Notes under the pieces: model-generated
Databases searched by the model: none
What the model saw: only the letters and a program-made list of their open reading frames with translations
Told to the model about the DNA's origin: nothing
From: an uncultured Clostridia bacterium
Lineage (GTDB): Bacteria > Bacillota > Clostridia > Oscillospirales > Acutalibacteraceae
Length of the DNA: 64,000 nucleotides
Assembly: GCA_944380775.1 (NCBI GenBank)
Contig: CALWIP010000023.1
Location: forward strand, 62,001-126,000
Direction of reading: 5' to 3'
Translations under genes and position numbers: made by a program
Part shown: positions 7,288 to 16,567 of the stretch, one piece after another
Layout of the letters: every line of letters starts with the position of its first letter
Position numbering within the stretch: the stretch's first letter is position 1

Positions 7288-7818
7288 CTATCTTCCCACC
7301 GTGACCAGGTCGCGGAGGTCTTCGTAGGTTTTCTCCCCAATACCGGAAACTTCTGTCAGCTCCTCCACCGAAGTAAAACCGCCTGCCAGCGCGCGGTAGT
7401 CCAAAATGCGCTGCGCCAGCACCGGGCCGATGCCGGGAAGCGTGTCCAGTTCCTCCAGCGTCGCGGTGTTCAGGTTGACCTTCCCGTTAGACGCCGCGCC
7501 CGGCTGCGCGGCAGACGGCTCCGGCTCCTCCGCCCCAGGTACCTCCCCGCTGGATCCCTCCGCAGAGGAAGCCTGCGGCGGCTCCTCGCTCTCCGGTTGC
7601 GGCTCAGAAACGATCCCCGCCGGTTGGGAAGAGGCCGCGGGCCATTCGCCCGCGCTTTGCCCCTGCTCCTCCAGCGGGCTCCACGCCTCTGCGGTCTCCG
7701 GCCAGACCACCGTGACGGAAATCTGCGGCTTGAACAGCAGGTTGTAGCAGACCACGCCCACACAGAGGACCGCCGTTAAAAGGATCAATTTCCGAAGGAA
7801 TTTTTCCTCGCTCTCCAT
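7288..7818 (-). CDS. comEA: ComEA-family helix-hairpin-helix DNA-binding protein
   Basis: This 176-residue protein has one N-terminal membrane anchor (about residues 10-29) and a long low-complexity Ser/Glu/Pro/Ala linker. A C-terminal double helix-hairpin-helix follows, with VNLNTATLEELDTLPGIG and FTSVEELTEVSGIGEKT. ComEA binds incoming double-stranded DNA outside the membrane during transformation. No comEC channel gene is adjacent, although a ComEC-like MBL protein and comF occur elsewhere in the window. Its ATG lies one base after the stop of the HAD gene, so the two are coupled. Confidence 0.9.
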   Translation of the reverse strand: MESEEKFLRKLILLTAVLCVGVVCYNLLFKPQISVTVVWPETAEAWSPLEEQGQSAGEWPAASSQPAGIVSEPQPESEEPPQASSAEGSSGEVPGAEEPEPSAAQPGAASNGKVNLNTATLEELDTLPGIGPVLAQRILDYRALAGGFTSVEELTEVSGIGEKTYEDLRDLVTVGR

Positions 7819-7819
7819 T

Positions 7820-8629
7820 TCAGGTCACCCAATCGCGTTCCAAGCGCTCCAAAAAATCCGCGACCGCGCCGCCGTCGCAGTGGCACACCACATAGCGCGC
7901 CAGCCGTTTCAGGTCCTGCGGCGCATTTTCCGGCACGGCGGACACGGCCGCCGCTTCCAGCAGTTCGCGGTCGTTGTAATAGTCGCCGATGGCGCATACC
8001 TGCCCCGGGGAAAACCCGGTCTCCTGCAGCAGGCCGCACAAACCGGAACCCTTGTCCGCGCCCGCAGGGAGCACCTCCAGATGGGAAGCGCACGAGAGCA
8101 CCACCCGCGCGCCCGGCAGCGGCGCTTCCGTGCAGCGGAGGTACAGCTGCGCAACGCCCTCCGGTTCCCCGGCAAACAACAGCTTGCAGCAAGGGCCGCC
8201 CATCTCTTCCGCGCGGCGCAGGCGGAACGGCAGGCGCTCGCGCACCAGATGCGCCTGTAGGGCCGGGCTATCCCGCAGCGCAAAGATGTCGCGCGCCGTG
8301 TAAGCCTCTAAGCCGCAGCCGGGGATCTCCTCCGCCAGTCTGAGCGCCCATTGCGCGGCCCCTTCTGGGAGCGCGCGCACCCGCAGCACCGTTTCTGTGC
8401 GGAAATCATACAGCATAACCCCGTTGAGCAAGATGCACGGCGCGTTTGGCTGCACCTGCCGGTAGTACGGCGCGCCGGATTGGATCGAGCGGCCGGTCGC
8501 AATAGAAAAATGCCCGCCGCGCGCCATGAATTCCCGGATGGCGGCGAGATTCCGTTCCGGGATGCGCAGATCCCGGCCCAGCAGCGTGCCGTCCATGTCG
8601 GCAAGCAGTAGGATTTCTTCCCAGCGCAT
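7820..8629 (-). CDS. HAD-family hydrolase, Cof type
   Basis: This 269-residue haloacid-dehalogenase-type phosphatase has motif I DMDGT near residue 11, a motif II Thr in FSIATGRS, a Lys in GADKGSG and a motif IV IGDYYND. The central region (about 85-185) is the C2-type cap of the Cof subfamily, which acts on sugar phosphates or related metabolites; the substrate is not predictable. The start at 8629 was chosen because GAGGAGG lies 6 nt upstream, overlapping the rluD stop. An upstream extension would lack a ribosome binding site. Confidence 0.9.
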   Translation of the reverse strand: MRWEEILLLADMDGTLLGRDLRIPERNLAAIREFMARGGHFSIATGRSIQSGAPYYRQVQPNAPCILLNGVMLYDFRTETVLRVRALPEGAAQWALRLAEEIPGCGLEAYTARDIFALRDSPALQAHLVRERLPFRLRRAEEMGGPCCKLLFAGEPEGVAQLYLRCTEAPLPGARVVLSCASHLEVLPAGADKGSGLCGLLQETGFSPGQVCAIGDYYNDRELLEAAAVSAVPENAPQDLKRLARYVVCHCDGGAVADFLERLERDWVT

Positions 8630-8640
8630 AAAAGACCTCC

Positions 8641-9561
8641 TCACTCCCGCGCGCGCAGCGATGCTAAAAAGCGGGTGAAATATTCCGGCAGCTCGCTGGT
8701 AAACTCCAGGTACCGCCCGTCCCGCGGGTGGCGAAACCCTATGACGCGCGCGTGCAGGCACTGCCCGTGCAGCGCGGTGATGACCTTGCGCGGCCCGTAC
8801 ACGGGGTCGCCCGCCACCGGGTGGCCGAGGTACGCCATATGCACGCGGATCTGATGGGTGCGGCCGGTCTCCAGCTGCAAGCGCACATGGGTGAAACCCT
8901 CGTACCGCCGCAGCACCGTGTAATGCGTTACGGCAGGGCGGGAATTCCGCTCCGTCACCGCCATCCGCTTGCGCTCCACCGGGTGGCGGCCAATCGGGGC
9001 GTCCACCGTCCCCGCCTCATCTTTGAGCACACCGTAGACCACGGCCTCGTAGAGGCGGGTAAAGCTGTGCTCTTTGATCTGCGCCGCCAGGCTCTGGTGC
9101 GCCCGGTCGTTTTTTGCCACGATTAAAAGGCCGCTGGTATCCTTGTCGATGCGGTGGACAATGCCCGGCCGGACAACCCCGTTGATGCCGGAAAGCGACT
9201 CCCCGCAGTGCGCGAGCAGCGCGTTGACCAGCGTCCCCGATGGGTTCCCCGCCGCAGGATGGACGACCATCCCCTTCGGCTTATTCACCACGAGCAGGTC
9301 CCCATCCTCATACACGATATCCAGAGGGACCGGTTCCGGCTGTAGCTCCAGCGGGACGGCGTCCGGGATCTGCACGCAAAGGGCCGTGCCGGGGACCGTT
9401 TTCTCCTGCTTTTCCAGCGTTTTCCCGTCCCGGGTCACGCAGCCCTTTTCCAACAGCTTTTGCACCGCAGAGCGGGTCAATCCGTCTAATTTTCTGGCCA
9501 AAAACTTATCAACCCGCTCTCCGGCTTCCTCCGGCGCAACGGGTACCTTCTCTTCCCGCAC
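8641..9561 (-). CDS. rluD: RluD-family 23S rRNA pseudouridine synthase
   Basis: This protein of about 306 residues converts uridines of rRNA to pseudouridine. An N-terminal S4 RNA-binding domain (RVDKFLARKLDGLTRSAVQK) precedes the catalytic domain with HRIDKDTSGLLIVAKN, whose Asp is the nucleophile, and later RTHQIRVHMAYLGHPVAGD. The GTG at 9561 is preferred because AAGGGGGGAG lies just upstream; a GTG at 9594 would add 11 residues but sits against a hairpin. In many Firmicutes lspA separates ileS from this gene; here it is absent. Confidence 0.9.
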   Translation of the reverse strand: MREEKVPVAPEEAGERVDKFLARKLDGLTRSAVQKLLEKGCVTRDGKTLEKQEKTVPGTALCVQIPDAVPLELQPEPVPLDIVYEDGDLLVVNKPKGMVVHPAAGNPSGTLVNALLAHCGESLSGINGVVRPGIVHRIDKDTSGLLIVAKNDRAHQSLAAQIKEHSFTRLYEAVVYGVLKDEAGTVDAPIGRHPVERKRMAVTERNSRPAVTHYTVLRRYEGFTHVRLQLETGRTHQIRVHMAYLGHPVAGDPVYGPRKVITALHGQCLHARVIGFRHPRDGRYLEFTSELPEYFTRFLASLRARE

Positions 9562-9597
9562 GATCTCCCCCCTTTCCGGATCGGACGCTTTCACGCA

Positions 9598-9625
9598 GCA
9601 AAGGGGCGGAAACCCGCCCCTTTTT
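9598..9625. terminator. Hairpin between ileS and rluD
   Basis: GGGGCGG pairs with CCGCCCC around a short loop. On the minus strand only TTT follows, so it may attenuate rather than end transcription from ileS into rluD. Confidence 0.45.
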
Positions 9626-9636
9626 CCATTCCTTTG

Positions 9637-12429
9637 TTAGCGCAGGACCCCGGCGCAGCGGCTGCACAGGTCCGGATGTTCCGGATCCTGCCCCACCGTG
9701 TGGCTGTAGCACCAGCAGCGGGCGCATTTTTCGCCGTCCGCATGGCGCACCGTAACCGAGAGGCCGGGCATTTCCTCCGCCGTATAATCGCCCTTTCCGC
9801 CTTCCATCAGGGCGACTTCGGAAACGATGAAGACGTCCTTCCACTCCTCCGCCGCAGAAGCGAGGAATTCGTACTGCTCGCCCTCTGCAAAGAGTTCTAC
9901 CCGCGCGTCCAGCGAAGCGCCAATGACCTTCTCCTTGCGCGCGAGTTCCAGGGCTTTTTTGACCACGTCGCGCACCGCATGGATGCGGTCCCAACGCGCG
10001 GTAAACGCCTCGTCCGCATCGACGCCGGTCTGCGCGGGCATCTCGTTGAACACCACGCATTCGCGGTCCGCAGAGGCGTCGTGCGGCATCGCATGCCAAA
10101 TCTCATCCGACGTGTAAGCCAACACCGGCGAGATCAACCGCGTCATCGCATCCAAAATGCGGTACATCGTGGTCTGCGCCGCGCGGCGGGTTTTGCTGTC
10201 CGCTTTTTCCACATACAAGCGGTCCTTGAGCACATCGAGATAGAAATTGGAAAGATCGACCACGCAGAAATTATGGATGGCGTGATAGACCTGATGGAAT
10301 TCAAAATGGTCGTAGCCGTCGCGCACCCGGCGGTTGACCTCGTCGAGCTTGCTCAGCGCCCAACGGTCAATAGGGAGAAGCTCCGTGAGCGGAACGCTGT
10401 CGCAGTCCGGGTCAAAGTCGGCAAGGTTCCCAAGGATAAACCGCGCCGTGTTGCGGATCTTGCGGTAGGCGTCGGAGAGCTGCTTAAGGATCTCCGGGGA
10501 GATGCGGATATCGGCGTGATAATCAGAGGAAGCGACCCACAGGCGCAGGATATCCGCGCCGTATTTCTCCGTGATATCGCTCGGGTCGATGCCGTTGCCG
10601 AGCGACTTCGACAGCTTGCGGCCCTCGCCGTCGACGACCCAGCCGTGCGTAACCACCGCGCGGTACGGCGCGCCGCCGCGCCAGGCGACGGAGGTCAACA
10701 GGGACGACTGGAACCAGCCGCGGTACTGGTCGGCGCCCTCCAGGTAGAGGTCGGCGGGCCAGCGCAGGTACGGGCGCGCGTCGCACACCGCTGCATGCGT
10801 GACGCCGGAGTCAAACCAGACGTCCATGATATCCTTTTCCTTCGTAAATTCCGTGCAGCCGCATTTCGCGCAGGCCGTCCCGGCGGGCAAAATCTCCGCC
10901 GCGGTTTTGACGTACCACTGGTCGGACCCCTCTGCGCGGAACAGGTCCGCGACCGCCTGCATAGCCTCCTCCGAGATCAGCGGCTCGCCGCAGTCCTTGC
11001 AGTAGAAGATCGGGATCGGCACGCCCCAGCGGCGCTGGCGGGAAATGCACCAGTCATTGCGGTCCAGCACCATCGACGTGATGCGGTCTTTGCCCCAGCC
11101 GGGGATCCACTCCACCTCGTTGATGGCATCCACCGCCTGCTGCTTGATGTCTCCCACCGAGCAGAACCACTGTTCCGTGGCGCGGAACAGCACCGGCGTC
11201 TTGCAGCGCCAGCAGTGCGGGTACTGGTGGATGATATTCTCCAACGCGAACAGCGCGCCGGTTTCTTCCAGATATTTCGCAATGGCGTGGTTCGCCTCGT
11301 CCGTCGTCAGGCCGGCAAATTGGCCCGCCTCCGCCGTAAGCTTCCCGTGGTCGTCCACCGGAACGACAACCGGCAGCTCCGGGTAATTTTTGCAGACCTC
11401 AAAGTCCTCCACGCCGTGGCCGGGCGCGGTGTGCACGCAGCCGGTGCCGCTCTCCAGCGTGACATGGTCGCCGACGATGACGAGCGATTCCCGGTCCAGG
11501 AACGGATGCGCGGTCTTCATGGACTCGAGCTCAGCGCCCTGCACCGTACCGACGACCTCGTACTCCGCCTTTCCGGCGGCTTTCATCGCGCTCTCGCAGA
11601 GCGCGGAAGCCATGACGTAATATTCCCCGCCGCAACGGATGAGGGAATAGGAGAATTCCGGCCCGACGCAGATGGCAAAGTTGACCGGCAGCGACCAGGT
11701 TGTCGTCGTCAAAATGACGAAGTAGGTTTTCGCGAGGTCCGCGCCCATTGCTGAAAGGACGCCTTTGTCGTCGGTGACGCGGAACTTGACGTAGATCGAC
11801 TGGCAGGGGTCTTCCGCATATTCGATTTCTGCCTCGGCGAGCGCCGTTTCGCAGGACGGGCACCAATACACCGGCTTTTTCCCGCGGTAAATCAGGCCCT
11901 GGGACGCCATCTTCGAGAAGATCTCGATTTGTTTGGCCTCAAAATCGTGCGTCAGCGTGATATACGGGTTGTCCCACTCTCCCAGGCCGCCCAGGCGCTT
12001 GAACTGGTTGCGCTGGCCGTCCAGATATTGCAGCGCGAACTCCCGGCAGATCTGCCGCAGCTCGACGTCGGAGATCGTCGTGGAATTTTCCACGCCCGCC
12101 TTTTTGCGCGCCTTAAGCTCGGTGGGCAGGCCGTGCGTATCCCAGCCCGGGACATACGGGGCCTGGAAGCCCGCCATATTCTTGTAGCGGACGATGAAAT
12201 CTTTGAGCGTCTTGTTCAGCGCGGTGCCGAGGTGAACGTCCCCGTTGGCGTAGGGCGGGCCGTCATGCAGCACATAGAGCGGTTTGCCCTCGTTCTTTTT
12301 CATCAGCTTGCCGTAAATATCCTGCTCGTCCCAATGCTTGCGCATCTCCGGCTCCTTTTTCGGGAGGCCGGCCTGCATGGCAAAATCTGTTTTGGGAAGA
12401 TTCAGGGAATTTTTGTAATCTTGAGGCAT
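9637..12429 (-). CDS. ileS: Isoleucyl-tRNA synthetase
   Basis: This 930-residue class I synthetase charges tRNA-Ile. It shows the HIGH-like motif in NGDVHLGTALN, GWDTHGLPTE, the editing-domain region, the KMSKS-like RKLSKSLGN, and a C-terminal zinc module with two CxxC pairs (CARCWC and CSRC). The length is normal for the bacterial enzyme. No T-box leader is visible, fitting its position inside a long gene train. AAGGAG lies about 13 nt before the ATG, a rather wide spacing. Confidence 0.98.
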   Translation of the reverse strand: MPQDYKNSLNLPKTDFAMQAGLPKKEPEMRKHWDEQDIYGKLMKKNEGKPLYVLHDGPPYANGDVHLGTALNKTLKDFIVRYKNMAGFQAPYVPGWDTHGLPTELKARKKAGVENSTTISDVELRQICREFALQYLDGQRNQFKRLGGLGEWDNPYITLTHDFEAKQIEIFSKMASQGLIYRGKKPVYWCPSCETALAEAEIEYAEDPCQSIYVKFRVTDDKGVLSAMGADLAKTYFVILTTTTWSLPVNFAICVGPEFSYSLIRCGGEYYVMASALCESAMKAAGKAEYEVVGTVQGAELESMKTAHPFLDRESLVIVGDHVTLESGTGCVHTAPGHGVEDFEVCKNYPELPVVVPVDDHGKLTAEAGQFAGLTTDEANHAIAKYLEETGALFALENIIHQYPHCWRCKTPVLFRATEQWFCSVGDIKQQAVDAINEVEWIPGWGKDRITSMVLDRNDWCISRQRRWGVPIPIFYCKDCGEPLISEEAMQAVADLFRAEGSDQWYVKTAAEILPAGTACAKCGCTEFTKEKDIMDVWFDSGVTHAAVCDARPYLRWPADLYLEGADQYRGWFQSSLLTSVAWRGGAPYRAVVTHGWVVDGEGRKLSKSLGNGIDPSDITEKYGADILRLWVASSDYHADIRISPEILKQLSDAYRKIRNTARFILGNLADFDPDCDSVPLTELLPIDRWALSKLDEVNRRVRDGYDHFEFHQVYHAIHNFCVVDLSNFYLDVLKDRLYVEKADSKTRRAAQTTMYRILDAMTRLISPVLAYTSDEIWHAMPHDASADRECVVFNEMPAQTGVDADEAFTARWDRIHAVRDVVKKALELARKEKVIGASLDARVELFAEGEQYEFLASAAEEWKDVFIVSEVALMEGGKGDYTAEEMPGLSVTVRHADGEKCARCWCYSHTVGQDPEHPDLCSRCAGVLR

Positions 12430-12474
12430 CGTACTTTTTGTTCTCCTTCCGTATGGGGCTCTGCCCGGCTCCTC

Positions 12475-13212
12475 TTATTGGAAATCGCCGGAGATCGAAT
12501 AATCGTCCCCAAATTTCAGCACATCGTAGCGCAGGTCCCGCTCGGGCGGCGCAGACGGTTCTTCCTTGTCAAAGCTCACGGCCTCCACAGAGAATTCCCG
12601 CGTCGCGCCGAGGTCCGCAGCAGGCTCCGCAGCGGGCGCTTCCACCGGCTGGGCGGGCGCCGCTTCCTCTGTGGGGGCGGCCTCCGGCTGCGCTTCCGCC
12701 GGTTTGGAGGCGGGCGCCGGCTTTTCCACCGGGATCTCGTGAATCAGCGTGAGGTGCTGTTTATAAATATCCAGCAGGCGCGAGCGGAAATCCGCCGCTT
12801 CTTTGCGCAGGCGGTCCAGCGAGCGGCTCTGCTCCTCCGCTTCGCTCTGGGCCGCGGCAAGGATGCGGCCCGCCTTGAGGTTCGCGTCCTTCAAAATGAT
12901 CTCCGCCTTGTGGCGCGATTCCCGAATGGCCGCGTCGCCGAGCTTCTGCGCGCTGATGAGCGCATTTTTGATGTCGTCCTCTTCCGCGCGGTATTCTTCA
13001 ATTTTTGCGGCAAGCACCTCAATTTTCCGGTTCAGCTGGGCGTTTTCCGCCTGCAGCGCTTCGTTCTGCTCCTTCTGCTCCACATTTTTCTTGATGAGAG
13101 CGTCGTAGGAGTCCCGCACCTGGTCGACGAACGCGTCTACATCGTCCGCCCGGTAGCCGGAAAAGTTCGACCTGCGGAAACTGATATTGATGATGTCATT
13201 TAGCGAAAGCAT
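12475..13212 (-). CDS. divIVA: DivIVA-family septum-site/polar scaffold protein
   Basis: The first 60 residues of this 245-residue protein match the DivIVA lipid-binding head (INISFRRSNFSGYRADDVDAF). A long coiled coil follows (about 30-160), then an Ala/Pro/Glu-rich tail. DivIVA recognises curved membrane at septa and poles and recruits division or wall-growth factors. AAGGGAG is 8 nt before the ATG. It stands between ylmH and ileS, the classical Firmicutes order. Confidence 0.95.
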   Translation of the reverse strand: MLSLNDIINISFRRSNFSGYRADDVDAFVDQVRDSYDALIKKNVEQKEQNEALQAENAQLNRKIEVLAAKIEEYRAEEDDIKNALISAQKLGDAAIRESRHKAEIILKDANLKAGRILAAAQSEAEEQSRSLDRLRKEAADFRSRLLDIYKQHLTLIHEIPVEKPAPASKPAEAQPEAAPTEEAAPAQPVEAPAAEPAADLGATREFSVEAVSFDKEEPSAPPERDLRYDVLKFGDDYSISGDFQ

Positions 13213-13233
13213 GGCATGTTCTCCCTTGTCACG

Positions 13234-13998
13234 TTACAAATATTTCCTACCCGACAGCTTCAACCGCCCTTTTTTGGTGGGCGGCCCGACCTGGTCCAGC
13301 AAAAAGCGGCCCTTCCCGCGCACGGAGAGGCGGTCTCCGTCCTTCACCTCACGCGAAGGGGAAAGCGTTTCCTCGTGGTTGAGCGCGACCAGCCCCGCGG
13401 CGATCAGGCCGGAGGCTTTTTCCCGGCTGGCGCCGAGCGCCGCGGCCACGGCGCAGTCCAACCGCGCGGAAGCGACCACCGCCTGGAACGGCGCAAACGC
13501 GCGCCCCGCGGGCAGCGGCCCCTCGTAGCCGCGCGAAAGCGCGACCCCGACGCGCCCCACTTTTTGGATGCTGGAAAGCAGGTGTTCCGCCACCTCTTCC
13601 CGCACAAACAGCACGCAGCGGCCTTCCTCCGGCAAAATGTCGCCTAGCGTTTCCCGCCGGATGCCCGCCGCAAGGAACGCGCCGAGGAAATCGCGGTGCG
13701 TCAACCGGTCGCAGGAGCGGTAGCGCGCCGTAACGGCCGTGATGGGATACGCCTCCGGGTCCGGCTCAAGGAACTCCGGGAACGCGCCGAATACGACGCG
13801 CTCCGCTCCCTCATACCCGCCCCAGAGGCGGGCGTTTTCCACGCCGTTCCGCGCGGCCCACTTTTCCGCAAACGCCGCTTCCCGCTCGTCCAAAAAGCCG
13901 ACAAAATGCGCAAAGCAGCGCGCTTCGCTCAAGCGCGCCGCGTCTGCCAAGCGGGAAAGCAGCAGGGCGTCCTCCGTTTTGCCAGGGGCCCCTTTCAT
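13234..13998 (-). CDS. ylmH: YlmH-family S4-domain RNA-binding protein
   Basis: This 254-residue protein has an N-terminal YlmH domain (about 1-165), where EREAAFAEKWAARNGVENARLWGGYEGAERVVF is characteristic when read in pieces. A C-terminal S4 RNA-binding domain follows (LDCAVAAALGASREKASGLI, then KDGDRLSVRGKGRF). Known relatives act in ribosome quality control and occur in division clusters. The sepF stop TAA shares its last A with this ATG, so the pair is tightly coupled; there is little independent ribosome binding site. Confidence 0.93.
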   Translation of the reverse strand: MKGAPGKTEDALLLSRLADAARLSEARCFAHFVGFLDEREAAFAEKWAARNGVENARLWGGYEGAERVVFGAFPEFLEPDPEAYPITAVTARYRSCDRLTHRDFLGAFLAAGIRRETLGDILPEEGRCVLFVREEVAEHLLSSIQKVGRVGVALSRGYEGPLPAGRAFAPFQAVVASARLDCAVAAALGASREKASGLIAAGLVALNHEETLSPSREVKDGDRLSVRGKGRFLLDQVGPPTKKGRLKLSGRKYL

Positions 13999-14489
13999 TA
14001 GAAATAAGCCCCGTTGTTTTCCAGCTCGTCCAGCACGTCGTCGCCGGTGAGATCCACATTGTACGGCGTAATGATGAACGTGTTGGTGGCAACCTTTTTG
14101 ATCTTGCCGCCGTTGGCGTATGCGACGCCGCTCAAAAAGTCGATGATCCTGCGGGAAATGTCCTTGTTGGTGTTCTCCAGGTTCAAAACGACGGTATGCA
14201 TCTTCAACAGCTCGTCTGCCACCGCGCGGGTCTCTTCGCCAAAGCGTTCCGGTTTAAACAGCACGACCTGGAGCTGCGCCGTGGCATGGATATTGACCAC
14301 CTTGCTGCCTTGGGACGGCGCGCGCTTAATCGAATCCCGCTGCTCGTAACGGCTCTCCATGAAACGGTCGCGGTCCCGCTCTTCCTGGCGGGTGATCGTC
14401 TCCTCTTGCTGGCCGTCCTCGTAGTCGTAATCGTACTCGTCGTCCGGCGGATTCCACATATCCTTTATTTTTTGAACCAATCCTGCCAT
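13998..14489 (-). CDS. sepF: Cell division protein SepF
   Basis: This 163-residue protein has a short amphipathic N-terminus (MAGLVQKIKDMW) for membrane binding, an acidic linker, and a C-terminal SepF domain from about residue 65. The domain includes VVLFKPERFGEETRAVADEL and DFLSGVAYANGGKIKKV. SepF tethers FtsZ to the membrane and organises the septum. AGGAGG is 8 nt before the ATG. Confidence 0.96.
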   Translation of the reverse strand: MAGLVQKIKDMWNPPDDEYDYDYEDGQQEETITRQEERDRDRFMESRYEQRDSIKRAPSQGSKVVNIHATAQLQVVLFKPERFGEETRAVADELLKMHTVVLNLENTNKDISRRIIDFLSGVAYANGGKIKKVATNTFIITPYNVDLTGDDVLDELENNGAYF

Positions 14490-14538
14490 AGCCGTTTCCT
14501 CCTATGCTCTATGCTGTTAGCTTTCCCGCGCGGGGGGC

Positions 14539-15276
14539 TCAGCGCCCTGCGGGATATTCCCTGGCCCCGAACAGGGCGGAACCAACACGGACCATATTGG
14601 CGCCCGCTTCGATTGCCAGCGCATAATCCGCCGACATCCCCATCGACAGATAGTCCATAGTACCATTATCCGATTTTTTCGCCCGCATGTCAATAAAATA
14701 TTGCGTCATCTTTTCAAAATAATGCCTGGTTTCGGCGGAAGAACGCCCGGCAGGCGGGATTGCCATCAGGCCGCGCACCCGCACGCCGGGGGTCTGCGCC
14801 GCTTTCGCGGCCAATTCCTCAAGCGCTTCCGGCGCGACGCCGGATTTGCTCTCTTCCCCGCCGATGTTCACTTCCAGAAGGATGTCGGTGCAAAGGCCGT
14901 TTGCAAGCGAGAGGCGGGAGATCTCCGCTAAGAGCTTTTCGCTGTCCACCGACTGGATCATGCTCACACGGCCGATCAGCTGGCGCACCTTGTTGGTCTG
15001 CAAATGGCCGATGAACTGGCGGTCGCAGGGCAGAAGGTCCGCCTCTTTGGACAAAAACTCCTGGACGCGGTTCTCGCCGATGTGCCGGATGCCAAGCCGA
15101 ATGCCATGGTTGACAACCGCCGCCGGGACCGTTTTGGTCGCCGCTAAAAGCGTGATGTCCTCTGCGGTTTTCCCCGCGCGCAGCGCCGCTTTGGCAATTT
15201 CCTCCTGCACATATTTCCAGTTTTCCTCCAGGTCCCGGCATTTCTGCCCCCATTCATTTGACCACTTTTCCGTCAT
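14539..15276 (-). CDS. yggS: YggS-family pyridoxal-phosphate homeostasis protein
   Basis: This 245-residue protein is an alanine-racemase-fold PLP carrier. It shows LLAATKTVPAAVVNHGI with the PLP Lys, HIGENRVQEFLSK, FIGHLQTNKVRQLI and a C-terminal LSMGMSADYALAIEAG. It buffers free PLP and affects amino-acid metabolism. The ATG at 15276 is chosen because GGAAGGG lies about 10 nt upstream. It overlaps the end of the preceding HlyD-like gene by 23 nt. Confidence 0.94.
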   Translation of the reverse strand: MTEKWSNEWGQKCRDLEENWKYVQEEIAKAALRAGKTAEDITLLAATKTVPAAVVNHGIRLGIRHIGENRVQEFLSKEADLLPCDRQFIGHLQTNKVRQLIGRVSMIQSVDSEKLLAEISRLSLANGLCTDILLEVNIGGEESKSGVAPEALEELAAKAAQTPGVRVRGLMAIPPAGRSSAETRHYFEKMTQYFIDMRAKKSDNGTMDYLSMGMSADYALAIEAGANMVRVGSALFGAREYPAGR

Positions 15277-16567
15277 ATAGATCCGTCCCTTCCACAACGA
15301 CCTCATCCGAAAGCTCGACCGAACGGCTGGTCGCCAATTCCTCCCAGCGGCCGGAATATTCGTCCACGACTTCGCAAATCACATAATTTTCACTGCTGAA
15401 CAGCGGGAAAATCTGCACGAATTCGATCTCGCTGCCGTGCATGACATAGACGCCGCACACATTCTCCACCACGCGTTCACGCGTCTCCCCGTCCTCCCCG
15501 GTCTCCGTCACCGTCACATCCTCAAACCGGATGGATTTCTGGCTCACGCGGATGCCCTCGTATTCCGCCATTTGGATTTGGATGGTCTCCTGCCGGATGG
15601 CGGCGAGCTCCGCGTTCATATAGGTGCACTGGAGCACGACGGCCGCCTCCGAGTCCCGGTCCTCCTGGTTGACCGCCGCCACCTGCGCGGGAATCTGTTC
15701 GGAGGACGCAAACGGCAGGCTGACAGACACACGCCTACCGTCGTTCGCCATGCGGTCTAGTTTCAGCGCGGTGTCTGCGTCCACAACACAAACAAGGTAC
15801 CAGTTGAACTCGCTGCAGACGCGCCCCACCGCGCCGTCCGGCGGGGTGGCCTGCGCTTGCAGCGCCTGCCGCACGGCGTCCGGCGTGAGGTCGAGCACGG
15901 TTTCGTAAGGAACCAAGCTCTCCAGGCCGTCTGCCGCACGGGTAAAATAGCCGGAAACCGGGGACGTCACCGTCCCGACGGGCTGCCCGGCCGAAGCCGC
16001 CAGCGCACTGCGCTGGGCCTGCAGCTCCTGGATGCGCGCGTTGAAATTCTCCGTCTTCCCCGTGACAATCTGTTTTTGGTTCAGCAGCTTGAGCAGCGCG
16101 CTCCCGGCGGCATCCAGCTCAGAAAAATTCTCTTCAGAAATCTGACGCAACAGCGTGGTAAACTCCTGCTGAACCTGCTCCTCCAGGCGGTCCGGGTTCG
16201 CGGCGTAGGTCTCTCCGGGCGCAGCGAGATCCTGCAGGGTTTCAATCTCCTCGTCGAGTTTTTCCAGTTCCTGCTGCGCCGCCGCGTCCTCCGCTGTGCG
16301 GTAGATCTCGGCGACGACGCCGCCCTTGGCCACTTTGCCGCCTTCCCCCTGCCGGTAAGAGACGACGCCCGCCGTCTGCGACATGACGGCGGTTTCCTGC
16401 CGCACGGCAAAGGCGTCCGCCTGCACGACATCTTGCAGGGAGGCGTAAACGGCCGTCTCGGTCTGCACCGACTGATACCCGGCGTTCACGACCTGGTAGC
16501 CAATGTACAGCAGCAAAAGCGCCGCCAAAAGGCCTGAGCCCAGCTTTCGGAGCCTCTCATGGTCCAT
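15254..16567 (-). CDS. HlyD-like membrane fusion protein in the division cluster
   Basis: This 437-residue protein has one N-terminal membrane helix (about 12-31). A split biotinyl-lipoyl-like barrel follows (VMSQTAGVVSYRQGEGGKV, then PVGTVTSPVSGYFTRAADG) around a coiled coil (about 95-190), with a C-terminal beta-barrel part. This is the design of HlyD/adaptor subunits of export systems, but no ABC or RND partner is nearby. It sits between miaA and yggS-sepF and is translationally coupled to both, so a role in envelope assembly or division is possible. That role is inferred from position only. Confidence 0.75.
   Translation of the reverse strand: MDHERLRKLGSGLLAALLLLYIGYQVVNAGYQSVQTETAVYASLQDVVQADAFAVRQETAVMSQTAGVVSYRQGEGGKVAKGGVVAEIYRTAEDAAAQQELEKLDEEIETLQDLAAPGETYAANPDRLEEQVQQEFTTLLRQISEENFSELDAAGSALLKLLNQKQIVTGKTENFNARIQELQAQRSALAASAGQPVGTVTSPVSGYFTRAADGLESLVPYETVLDLTPDAVRQALQAQATPPDGAVGRVCSEFNWYLVCVVDADTALKLDRMANDGRRVSVSLPFASSEQIPAQVAAVNQEDRDSEAAVVLQCTYMNAELAAIRQETIQIQMAEYEGIRVSQKSIRFEDVTVTETGEDGETRERVVENVCGVYVMHGSEIEFVQIFPLFSSENYVICEVVDEYSGRWEELATSRSVELSDEVVVEGTDLYDGKVVK

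Noticed and set aside
9634..11754. A 706-codon plus-strand frame opposite ileS
   Set aside because: Antisense shadow of a well-supported gene, with no ribosome binding site or recognisable domain.
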